DNA of 64,000 nucleotides from NCBI GenBank assembly GCA_018340805.1, contig JACMZG010001870.1:21875159-21939158 (forward strand), read 5' to 3'. The notes below the pieces were generated by a model. The model saw nothing but the letters and a program-made list of their open reading frames with translations, was not told the origin of the DNA and ran no database searches. The DNA is from Microvelia longipes (lineage: Eukaryota > Arthropoda > Insecta > Hemiptera > Veliidae). Both the position numbers and the translations under genes were made by a program. Below, one piece after another: positions 11,986 through 23,067 of the stretch (position 1 is the stretch's first letter; every line of letters starts with the position of its first letter).

Positions 11986-13490
11986 TATTTCTTCATGACC
12001 TAACTCTATAAATTTTCCATTTATAATCGTTCGTTAATTACTTTTTTTTAAAGAAACTATTTGAATTATTACATTTACACACGCCTAGTCCGTAATCTTT
12101 CTTTAATTGGTCAATTTACCTATAAAAACTTCAATTATCTTACTCTGATTATCAATGCTTGCTGATATATTGCTTTGATACATACTTATTGTTAAGAAAA
12201 TTTAGAAAATAGATAATTTTGCTTATTTCCTAAAAGCATGGTTATCTTTAAATATTTTTGTTTATATGCTGGAAATTTATAATTTAAATTACTTACGCCG
12301 TATTCATAATTCTTTTATCTTTAGTAGATTTGGTTAGTAATTTTTAGAGACGTTCATCTTGCAGGTTGTATTTTAGTAACACTAGTTAGTTATTTGACAC
12401 TGTTTCGTTGCTGGTTGCATCAATTTTCGTCGTAATCCATAAATAATTTTAAATTTTCTTCATGTGTGTATGTACTGTACAGGTATTCGTCATATACGTA
12501 ACTTCTTCATGTCATGTATTTTCAATATTTGTTGTGTTTACTATTTTGATGACATAATAACCATATATTTATAGGTTTACTAATTTAATAACAAATGTGC
12601 AAGGATTCGAAGTATTTCATGCTTGTGTCATTATAATAATAATATTAATTATTAGTATAACATAATAGGTAATTAATTACTAACTGACATTTTTAATGGG
12701 TTGCTTTGTATGTTTTATCTAAAATATTTTATTTTTTTCTTATGACTTGTGGGTAATTTTTTTAAGGTATAGTTAGCTAGTTAGCTTCAATAGTTGTACA
12801 ATTCAGTGCAGTGTACTTTTTCTGCTAATGTATACCAATTACACTATTAGTATTTTTTATATTTTGTTGTTTGTGAAGTTAAAATGAGGTCTGAACAATG
12901 AATATTGTCTAAAAAGGTGTTGACAATACTTATTTATTGCTTAGGCGTAAACTATTGTTTCACTCAAATTATCTCATTATACAGTTGCCGCCTTAGTCAA
13001 AAATTCGCTAAAACTGATTCATCTTTTTTACTGAGTGTCGGAAGCAATAAGGAATTTATAACATAGCTTTTAGCCTCTGCTAAAAACTTGTTCTCGTGCA
13101 GTAAAATCTTGCCTGCGCTCGGAGTATGTTAATACCTGCGTATTTTTTTTTGTTAAGATAAAAAATCGGGTTGGAGATACCTCGGTACTTTTTTCACAAC
13201 TTCTCTCTCGATTCGCTTAACGTTAGAATTTAATGTTCCGCGAAGCTTAAAATGATATATACACTTCATAATAAAGTACTTATAATAAAGTAAACTAATG
13301 TTGTTGACGTTAAACTATAACTTAAAGTTTAAAAAAGGATTATTGTAGACATTTATTCAAACAACTAATACACGGTAAAAATTTTAATATTAGCAAATTT
13401 AAAAAAGAAAATAAAAATAGGCTTATGAGATTGTGGTATTAAAGAGAGGGTTGGTGGATTTTTTTGGGGGGGGGGACTCATTGATCAAGA
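11986..13490. other. Non-coding stretch, nothing recognised
   Basis: AT-rich with scattered short frames only. GC-richer words around 13070-13140 (CTTGCCTGCGCTCGG) loosely resemble the interior of the 11107-11285 element, but no terminal repeats were found. Confidence 0.45.
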
Positions 13491-13505
13491 CTAAGTTGAG
13501 GATTA

Positions 13506-13561
13506 CACACACACACGCGCGCGCACGCACACACACACACACACAAATATATATATATATA
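13506..13561. repeat. Compound CA/CG/TA microsatellite
   Basis: A run of ACACAC turns into CGCGCG, back into ACACAC and then into ATATAT within about 55 bp. Its right edge abuts a copy of the microsatellite-bordering repeat family (GGGACACGATAACTT). Confidence 0.9.
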
Positions 13562-13650
13562 TCCTTGAAGTTCCTTTGGGACACGATAACTTGTGAAAGC
13601 TTTCTTGGGTCGAAATAAAACTTGGTAAAAAAATTGACCTAGCTATTGGC
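13562..13650 (+). repeat. Microsatellite-bordering repeat, copy B
   Basis: Following the microsatellite are GGGACACGATAACTTG, a GAAAGC block, AATAAAACTTGGTAAAAAAA and TTGACCTAG. This matches in order the segment at 41990-42085 (GGGACACGATAACTTTCGAA, AAAATGAAACTTGGTTCAAA, ATCAACCTTG), which also follows an ATATAT tract. Confidence 0.6.
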
Positions 13651-14146
13651 GAGAACTCTATTGTTTATGAAATATGTAGGACGTCATTAACCCACAGTAA
13701 TGTGACTCAGCATAAATTTCAGGAATCTCAAAACTAAAAAAAGTGTTTTGATCGGGCTACAATTTTACACACATGTACTACTATGTATGGTAATCCTGTA
13801 TACAAAGTTAAATTTAAACTAATAAATGTAAGTTAAATTTGTCGTCATTAGTTCCGGTTTTATCAATTGACGTATATAACGTAAAAGAAAATAATCACGT
13901 TTTTTAACTAATACATTTGGATAATACCTAATATCGTGGCACTATGTCAGTTATATAAATTAGTAATATGATAAACTAATATACGACAACTATGTGGCTG
14001 CAAAGCGGCCACATTGAGACGCGGAAGCCGAGAATCCGACACTGTGTCGCGGCCATGAGACCGATTGTATTTTGTTTTTACGAGTCCTTTAATCAATTAT
14101 AACCTAATTTAACTGCGGAGGCTTCCGCGGTTATTGTCATGAAGAT

Positions 14147-14403
14147 TTAGGTTTGCCGGTGGTGACCGCGTCAATGTAGATTGAAGAATCGACGTTTCGC
14201 TTCCACTGTGGGAGGCATCTTCAGGGATTTAGGACACATGGTAGAAACACAATGCCTAACAACTGAACTGATTGTAAACATTTCGTTTTGTAAGAAGCAT
14301 GTTCTATCCATGACCTACTTCCCTGAAGATGCCTCCCACAGTGGAAGCGAAACGTCGGATTTCTTCATCTACATAGCGGTCACCACCCGGAAGACCTAAA
14401 TTT
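14147..14403. mobile_element. Inverted-repeat element with hammerhead-like arms
   Basis: Two arms of about 83 bp (14147-14228 and 14321-14403) are near-perfect reverse complements around a 92-bp spacer. Each arm, read toward its outer end, contains CCTGAAGATGCCTCC, then CACAGTGGAAGC, then GAAACGTC. The CTGAAGA and GAAAC words match the core boxes of a hammerhead ribozyme, a motif known from terminal repeats of Penelope-like elements. The stem between them has a bulge and a mismatch, so activity is doubtful. No reverse transcriptase is present between the arms. I read it as a short derivative of a Penelope-like or related retroelement. Confidence 0.55.
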
Positions 14404-14546
14404 CAATTAACATGTATTAATTCTTGCTGCATGGTTTATGTTTATAATTTATCAATGTTGAATATTAATATAAATATTGTATAATTTTCAAATAATTACT
14501 CTGTAAAACGCCATTTTTTGGAATATGTATGATATACATACTCATA

Positions 14547-14700
14547 GTACGACACAAGTTAAAATCAGTTGACAGCGTGGAAAATAATTTAGGGAACCAA
14601 TAAAGTTGCCTAATTGAAATGGGGCGGGGTTAACATCAAGATTAACCTCATTGGCTCCCCTATTATTTTTCACGATGTCACTGATTTCCATGTGTCGTAC
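14547..14700. mobile_element. MITE family GTACGACA, copy 1 (154 bp)
   Basis: It begins GTACGACACAAG, followed by TTAAAATCAGTTGACAGCG, and ends with the imperfect reverse complement TGTGTCGTAC. The interior includes GGAACCAATAA and AACCTCATT, both shared with the copy at 55062-55217. It is non-coding. Two similar copies with the same ends identify it as a mobile repeat family. Confidence 0.75.
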
Positions 14701-17700
14701 AATGGCTTTAAAATAAATATTTATTTTCACCTTTAAAAACTTTTATGTTCTTTGCTATTTCATGTGTAAAAACAAAGTTAAAAGGTTATAATTTTTAACC
14801 CCATCTGCCCCATATTTTGGGCACAATGGACCTACAGAAAATGTCTAAGTTCCTTGGGAGATAATATCTACCGGAAAAACCCCCATATAAGTATTAAAAT
14901 TGAAAAGTCAGTTCAAAAGTAAAATTCAAATTAGTAATGGCGACAATTCAAAATGAAACATTAGCGTAATTTTATGATGAAAATTCGCTAATAAAGAATA
15001 ATTTGTCATTAAGAGGTACGTGTGTCCAATTTTACGCTATTAGTCAAATCTATTGAAGGCTAAAAGTAATTTTGCGTAAGTTTCAACTTTCTGCGTGAAT
15101 AGAGGAGAGGAGTCATGCGTGATACTGACATGACCCACATAATATCACAGAAGGCGAACTGCGCACAGAAAACCACAGATGATTTTGATAAAACCTCGTT
15201 TTTGGATTTTTTGGGGTGAAAACATTACTTTTTCTATATACCTACGTTTTTAGATGAGAAAAAGTAAAATCATGTTTAGACTACTTTAATAATCTGAAGC
15301 TAAACTAAGAAAAATAAACTTGCTAAAAATCAATAAACATGGAGTAAATTCTGTTTTAAGAGATATAAGATCTGGTTTCATTATTTTCTAGTAAGTTGTA
15401 TAAACATCAGTTTAAAGTGTTGGAGAGAATTATGAGTTCACTATATTATACAACATGATGTGGGCTTGTTATAAACGTGAACGATGCATAATTTATAATG
15501 TGTTGTTTACTTAAATGTTTAATGGGTTTGAAAAAGGGGGTGGAACGGGTTGAATTAATTTTAATTTAAAGACATGTGATTTATTTACTTTAGTGTTTGT
15601 TATAAACTTATGTGTATATTTTATATACACGATGAAAACTTAACTTAAAACATCCTGTATACATAAAAACATTTATCACGGTTGTTCTTAGAAGTTGCGC
15701 TAAAAGTAAAAAAAAAATAATGGTTAGCATAACTTGAACTGTAATTGAGTGCAGAAAAAGGCATTTCTTTCGAATAATCCACAACAAATAATTTCACTTA
15801 ATTGACTTAATACTAATCAGATTTTAACGCATAAACTAAAAATAAAGCAAGAAAAAAACATATTACAAATAAATTAGCTTTGCTTGCCAACCCTATTTTT
15901 GCGGCCGCGCTAAATTTTTTTACATATTCCCGCTCAGTTGTTATCTTGACTGATAATCAACGTTTTTATGACGTTGACAATAACAATTATTACGTGTATG
16001 CGGACTTAGCTTAAAGCCATGTATTTTTAAAGTACCTCTCTAATTATTTACACCATCCAATTTTTATCGCAGTTTTTATTTTACATTTCAAATAAATTTT
16101 ACTCCCTCTTCGATAATAATAAACCATCCATGTACGATAAAAAAGATGTTATGTGAAACAAGGGTGTAAGGAAGAAACTGTGAGAGAATGCAGCTTATCC
16201 GTTTTATTGCTGGCATCCCATAAATTTGTTTCGTTGTATTTCTTTCTAATGGTGGAATATCTCGACTTATTTTGCATATGTAAATAGTTCTCAATCAACT
16301 TTTCCCCTTTCGCTCGGTCTTCGTTCCGAGACGTTTTCCCTGGAGGGCTATTCTTTTATCTATAAAACCGTATATTATAATTGCATTTTTTGTTTTTACC
16401 TATCTTTTCAAGGTATAAATCATATTTTAATGATAAACCAATCGAATAAACCAAAGAAATATGTGGTTTAAGTAAATTATTACATTTCTTTATTTTGTAT
16501 CTTATTATAAGGTAAAAAATACAATAATTTTAATTTTTCCATAGTTTTCATTCTAAAAGACAATTTTAAATTATTATTAATTTTAAAGGTTTTACGTCGG
16601 CGTACATTAATGTTGCTCACTCCATTATTTATTCAATTAAAAATTAAATTTACTATACCGTGTAATTATTTATGAATATAATTAAATATATTCATAATTT
16701 TAATTATATTCGGGGGGGGGGGGAGTGGAACCATTTTTGAATCTCAAGTAAAACTTTGTCCGAGAAATAATACTTTTATTTATCAATTTATTTAAATAAA
16801 AGAAGTATTAAATTAACAAAATACAAAGTATCTTTTAAAAATATTTAAAATTGCACTTAAATAATACATTAATAAATGAGGTATCATGCATGGCTATTTA
16901 CAGGGTAAAACAATTTAAATGTACCAGTATTAAATCCTGGGGAAAATTTTCTTCTACTCTAGTAAATTGACTCTTGCAAATTCAAGTTTACCAATTTTAT
17001 TTTTGAATCTATTACCCAAGTATGGTAGTTTTGATAAATTCGAAAAGTTAAGCTATAGGATATCGTAATATTATTTGGACACCGCTTTGATTCTTAAAAA
17101 ATAATACATATAAATATCACTATATTCCGGTCATTTTGTATTAAGCTATTGTATGACATATGCCGTAGAGTTTTGTTCAAAACTGCTAGAAACAAAAGCG
17201 TGATGAAAAATTAACAAAATATAGTGATATTAGTATAAAATTTCTTGGGATCCATTGCGATTTTCATAATTGGCAATACTACGGTATACTATTACTTAAC
17301 TTTTAAAAAACACTAAAAGTAGCAACAAAATTAACATATTTGGGTGAAGTTTTCAAAATAATAATTGTAAATTACAATTTTGATATCGAAAAAAATTTTT
17401 AGGAAGAGACCTATTTTACTACTACATTTGATATTTCCTGCCGGGGGGGATCCTAGATTCTCCGGGGGTAAGATTCTCGCTCGTAACGAGCGAGCAGCGA
17501 ATCGAGCATATGGTCGATATGCTTCATACCACTGTATACTTATCTGTATCTTTTTATCTATTGTATAGCATCTATTTTTGTATATATTTATTTTATTGTA
17601 TTGATGTTCTACATTTTATTATACACTTTTAATTACTTTTATGCATATTTATTTAAAATTAATGTGTGTCGTCTTCTAATGGCAAACTGGCTACAAATGT

Positions 17701-18580
17701 ATTTCTTATTACCTTCTCTTGAAGCAAAAGTTGGAGTGTCATCTGCGTTATCAGTTTTATATTGATGTACCTTATCTCTACTTTGTCAACTTATTACTTA
17801 ATACTGACTAAACCCGGAAAAAGGATGTCTTTATCTTTATTTACAGAGGCCTTAGATTACGTTTAAATTGTTTACATATTAATATTAACTTTATTTTTAG
17901 TTATATCATAGTAATTTTTAAAAATGTAGTTATCTGGACATGTTTATTCTATGTCACCCGTTTGAGCCTTTAGGCTTAGCATGATAAAATATTTAACTTT
18001 AAAAAATATATCCCCTTCTTCTTTTATCAAGTTTAAAAAATATAGAATAACGTATTTGTTATTATATTTGTTAAAATATGTTAATTAACGCTTTTTTCCG
18101 AATAAAACGCTCCAAGACATGACACAAAGCATCTATGTTTATTAATTTATAAATTATATGCCTTATAAAATAAATTAACTTTAAAAATTGTAATAGTAAA
18201 TAAATAGTACATATATTAAGAGATAATTTCTTATTTATGAAATTATTATTATGAATAATTGTTTCGCAAAAACAATCTACAATACAGTATTGTACAGCAT
18301 GTCATCACAAAAAGCTTTTTAAAATATGCGTGCAGTACATGCAATACTCCATAGGTTTTCACATAAGTTCCACTTGGCCTCAGAGTGCTTGTTGAAAAAA
18401 TTGGTTATTATTAAACATTTTTGTAAAAGTATAGCTATCAACTTGTCTTTTTAAAATTTATCAAATTTGGTTGAGACAGTCTTCATGAAGTATTTGTATC
18501 TTAAAATCTTAAAACAATTAATTATGTTAAGGAATGAATATGGACTTTTCCTAAATACAACTAACATTCCCTGTCTCCTG
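14701..18580. other. Non-coding stretch with a few palindromes
   Basis: No gene is recognised. Notable local structures are an ATGAATAT...ATATTCAT palindrome followed by a G-run near 16672-16722, and a GC-rich hairpin at 17476-17494 (CTCGCTCG, TAA loop, CGAGCGAG). I searched this stretch for upstream tetraspanin exons (TM1, TM2) without success. Confidence 0.45.
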
Positions 18581-18582
18581 AT

Positions 18583-18703
18583 AATATATTATATATATAT
18601 TTTATTTCTTTATTTTAAAATTATATATATATATATAATATATAAATTAATATATTAATTTTTATATATATTATTATATTATATATATATTATATATAAT
18701 ATA

Positions 18704-18741
<38 letters not shown>
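18583..18741. repeat. TA-rich microsatellite
   Basis: About 160 bp of TA and ATAT/TTAA-interrupted repeat. Its right edge abuts copy A' of the microsatellite-bordering repeat. Confidence 0.95.
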
Positions 18742-18744
<3 letters not shown>

Positions 18745-18860
18745 CCACATTGTAAGAATGAGGGTGTGAGCATTTACTGCACGAGAACACTCGAAGTCTT
18801 TTTGAAGCCGAAACAAAACTTGGCATATTGAGAGATGTTAAGGAGGTTATAAGCCTTATA
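18742..18860 (+). repeat. Microsatellite-bordering repeat, copy A'
   Basis: This plus-strand copy of the minus-strand repeat at 4805-4893 reads CCCACATTGTAAGAATG, GTGTGAGCATTTAC, GCACGAGAACACTCGAAG, TCTTTTTGA. It then continues with AAACAAAACTTGG, which resembles copies B and C. Confidence 0.6.
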
Positions 18861-19308
18861 ACATATTTTCAATTATTTTCTTAAAAACACAAAAGCATTT
18901 TTCGTCTGTATTATTGTATTGTTAAAAAACAGCAATTCTAAAGGCAGGGATTTATACTTTCAAAACCAATTATACTTTCAATAATTTAAAATTATTTTCA
19001 ATTTATGTTTGGTTTGTGAACGAGTTTGTTGACGCCGTTTAGAGTTAAGTGTTGACGTTATGAAATATTCGATTTGCTTATGCTCTAAAATGTGGATATC
19101 TCAAGTAAATTTACAGCTGAGTTACATTAATGGACTAACCCTCCTCCCCCCATGCCAAATTTGTCCCGCTCGATCTTGGCTGAAATCTGGCAACCCTTTT
19201 TGAGATCCAGAGATTTCCCTGGAGAGGTTAATTATTCCTTTTCCCATGGTTTTATCGGCAGTTAGTCAACGATTACTGATTTGTTTTTTGATTTTATTTT
19301 TGTTTCAG

Positions 19309-19482
19309 TATATATTCTTTTTATTATTAATTTTGGTTCTGGAGGGTATGACTGGAACCTTAGCGTGGGTGTATAGAGATGGTGTTCAATTCGATCTGAA
19401 GACGAACCTTGTTGAAACCTTTCAAACAGGATATAATGTTGATGTCGATATTACATCAGCTATAGACTCCATGCATCAAGAA
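19309..19482 (+). CDS. Tetraspanin exon: end of TM3 and start of large loop
   Basis: The acceptor is TTTTTGTTTCAG and the donor is GTATGT. The 58 codons run from YIFFLLL through GMTGTLAWVYRDG to IDSMHQE. It is entered and left in phase 0. Confidence 0.87.
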
Positions 19483-20467
19483 GTATGTTGATAGTCTCTT
19501 ATCTCTTAAGTCTTATAAAAAAAACTACTACTCAAACATACTCCTCCCCCTTACACCTCTATTTGTCTCGTTTTAAAGATGCTTCATTGCCCCTCAATAG
19601 AAGTGACAACATTGTGATGAGAGAAATGTGTAAACTATACTTTAATTTATAAAATAACCATGTTTCAGCACCTAGAGATACTAAAACATAAGTGTTATTA
19701 TCTGATGAAAATTCGCTACAACGATTAATGTTGTGCCACCTGTAAGAAAGAATGTATGAATGGAAATACATATGTGGATTTGTTTTGTATACACGGTGCA
19801 GAGCAGAGCAACTGAATCTGATGGATTTTTGCACAAAATATTAATTAACTGTGAATAAAGTAATTTCCTAATTAAGTAAATAAAAATAGTCCTAAAAAAT
19901 AAATAAAAAATTAAAATAGTTCTAACAAAATAAATTTTAAAAAAATCAATGGAAGAAAGAACTGATTACATTTTTATTGATTTCATTGCAATGGTGTTTT
20001 AGTATAAATGCTGTGGAGCAAAGAGTTTTGAAGAATGGTTAAATAAAAGTTGGCTTAGAGGTAATTTAACAAGTCAAAATGCAGTGCCTGATTCCTGCTG
20101 CAAGACTGTAAGCGACGGCTGTGGAATCAGCTACCATCCTAGCAACATACCTTATACGGTTAGTATCCATTCTTATAATTTATACATTTCTATCTGTTAA
20201 TAAGGTGTATTCATATTTGATTATAATTGACATTATAGAAGTTGATTAATAACATGTGTCCTATCAGATGCCATATGTCGAGGAAGAAATCTTTGTTTAT
20301 TAGGATGTTATTATATTATATTTTACTGACTTAATTTTCATTTAAACAATGTTGTCTCATTAAAGGTGTATCTGTACTCTGCACCTTCTTTCATCTAAAC
20401 AATTGCATACATTGCATTCAATGTTCCTGCTGAATTCCAAAATTATATAAGTATATATATATATTAT

Positions 20468-20538
<71 letters not shown>

Positions 20539-23027
20539 ACAATCTTTTATAATAATAATAACTTACAGGAGGTGAAGCGAAGAGATTTAGAGGGGTTTTG
20601 AGAATTTTCGACATATGTCTTCTTCGGTCAGGTAAGGTTGGGAAGTCCCGTGTGACTGAAGGCAGAGCCGCCGCGTTGTATAGTTATACATATACAGAAG
20701 GTTTGGTAGTGCTGGCATCTAGCGGATGAGATTATAACTAATGTTAGGTAGTCCGTGAGGTGGTGGTTCCAAGCGGCACTGAACTTAACTACTCAAACTC
20801 GCGCGGATTTAATGCAAAACTATGTGCCACGCACAAAAAACGCATCGGGGTAGGATTGGGGATAATAAAGGAACGAAAGGAGAAATGACAATCGTTATGA
20901 CAAATCTAGAAATAACACAAACTATAATAATGGTAGAAGTAAAAATAAAAATAATAGAAATAAAATATGCTTTAATGTAAAAAAGAATGAAAACCAATGA
21001 GTGAATGTAGTAAAATAAAATAGGTTTATACAGCTAAATAATTATGTGCTAGTGAAAAAGGATGTGACAAGAGATAAAATAAAAAATATAATAAAGTGAA
21101 TAAATAAAGGTAAACAAATAAAGTAAGAAGGTTGATATAAAAAAAGGGCAAAAATTATCTTAAATTTATTCCTGGGGGGTTTTTAGATTTGGTCACCAAC
21201 TGGTAGGCTTGCTCCATTTGTTTTCTGTCATGATCTGAGGTATTGGGGTGGAGGGTTTTCAGGATACGAACATTAAAGCACGCATCAAATGCTGTGTTGT
21301 GAGTTATTGCATGGTTGGCAACCGGGAGGTGAATGAGGTTATTGGTCACAGAGCTTCGGTGGTTGTTAATGCGGTAGTTGAGTGGTGTGCTGGTTTCACC
21401 AATATAGAAGGCATCGCATAGCTTACATTCTAAGACGTATACAACGTTGGCCGATTTACAGTTGGAGTTCGAATAATAGGGTATGATACATTGGTAGATG
21501 GGCTGGTAAACACAGTTGACGGGTTCGTTAAGTGCAGGTCAAACACGGGCTTGTTGCAATTATGGTGCCCGGTTGGGTTTGGGTCCAATTTCTGGTCAGG
21601 GTTGGTATGAACAACTAGGTTTTTAGGTTGTCTACGAAGTGCTTGGGTAATAGATTTCTAGTGAGAGGTGCCCGGGTTGGGTTTGGGTCCAATGTTCTGG
21701 TCAGGGTTGGTATGAACAACTAGGTTTCTTAGGTTAGGCGGTCTACGGAAGGATATAGAAGGTGCTTTGGGTAATAATTTCTAGTGAGAGGAGAGCTATC
21801 AAGAATGGGAAGACCCGATCTGAGTACGGTATTGAGTTTATGTAGACCCGGGGTAAAAGTGGTTACTAAGTTTATAGGGGTGCTTAGATTAGGGTCTGGA
21901 GGCTCCCGAGGGTAATAAGGCTTGTTTAATTGCCTTTCTACAAGTGCCTCAGGGTAGCCTCTGGCTAAAAGAGCTTGTGAGAGGCCAGCGTTGAATCTAT
22001 CCAGGTTCTCTTCGTTCGAACAAATTCTGCGACCTCTAGTTGCAAGTGAATAAGGGATAGCATTTTTAGTGTGAGATGGATGGCAGGATGAGTAGTGCAA
22101 ATATTGTTGTGATTAGTAGGCTTTATGTGAACAGATGTAGTGAAGGAGCCGTTTTCATTTTAAGGTCAACATCAAGAAAAGTAGCAGAAGTTTTTGAATA
22201 TGACCATGTGAATTTTACACTAAAACTACTAGTTCAATGAGTTTAAAAATAATAGCAATGAATCCAAATCATGTTGCCAGACCATAAAGATATCATCTAT
22301 AAACCTGCGCCAGCATAGCGGCTTAAGATTTTGATTTTCAAGGAAGAGATTCTTCTAGTTTACCCATAAAAAGGTTCGAGTATGAGGGTGCAAAGGTCGT
22401 TCCCATCGCGGTACCCGTCACTTGAAGATAAAAGCTGTCATTAAAGCGGAAGACATTTGACGTAAGTATTAGCTAGCGAGTTGGACAAGAAATTCTGTGG
22501 AGGGGATTGCGGATGAGTCGCTGGTTTAAGTAGTACTCCATGGCTGCTAGGCCCTCATCATGAGGAATATTGGTGTAAAGAGCTGTAACGTCTATTGTGA
22601 CTAGGAGAGCATCAGGGAAGAAGGTAGAAAGATCGTAAAAAGTTTAAGAAGTCGTAGGTATCGCGTGTGTATGATGGTAGGTCTTTAACTATCGGTTGCA
22701 GGAAAAAGTCAACATAAGCGGAGATCCGTTCTGTATTACTACCGTAACCAGCAAGGATGGGTCGTCCTTGTTTAGGGTTGTCAGTTTTATATGTATAACT
22801 TCTGTATATGTATAACTATACAACGCGGCGGCTCTGCCTTCAGTCACACGGGACTTCCCAACCTTACCTGACCGAGAAAGACATTATGTCGAAAATTCTC
22901 AAAACCCCCTCTCTAAATCTCTCGCTTCACCTCCTAAGTTATATTATTATAAAAGATTGTTATATTTATACTTTTAGTATTCCTTTTTTTTTGTAATAAT
23001 ATATTATATATATATATATATAATATA

Positions 23028-23067
<40 letters not shown>

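Larger units (their letters stand above)
20534..22965 (-). mobile_element. Penelope-like retroelement, degraded, inverted ends
   Basis: A 2.4-kb element antisense to the tetraspanin, inside its last intron. The ends are inverted repeats of about 167 bp (20534-20700 and 22799-22965). Between them, on the minus strand, lie in order: a reverse transcriptase remnant starting near PILAGYGSNTERISAYVD with a VTALYTNIPH motif, TAMGT and the catalytic FIDDIF; a thumb/linker region containing HPSHTKNAIPYSLA; and a GIY-YIG endonuclease. This order of domains is diagnostic of Penelope-like elements. The copy is dead: frameshifts and stops interrupt the transcriptase, the N-terminus is missing because the inverted repeat begins there, and an internal segment is duplicated (21568-21790). 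TA microsatellites lie at both outer edges. Confidence 0.9.
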
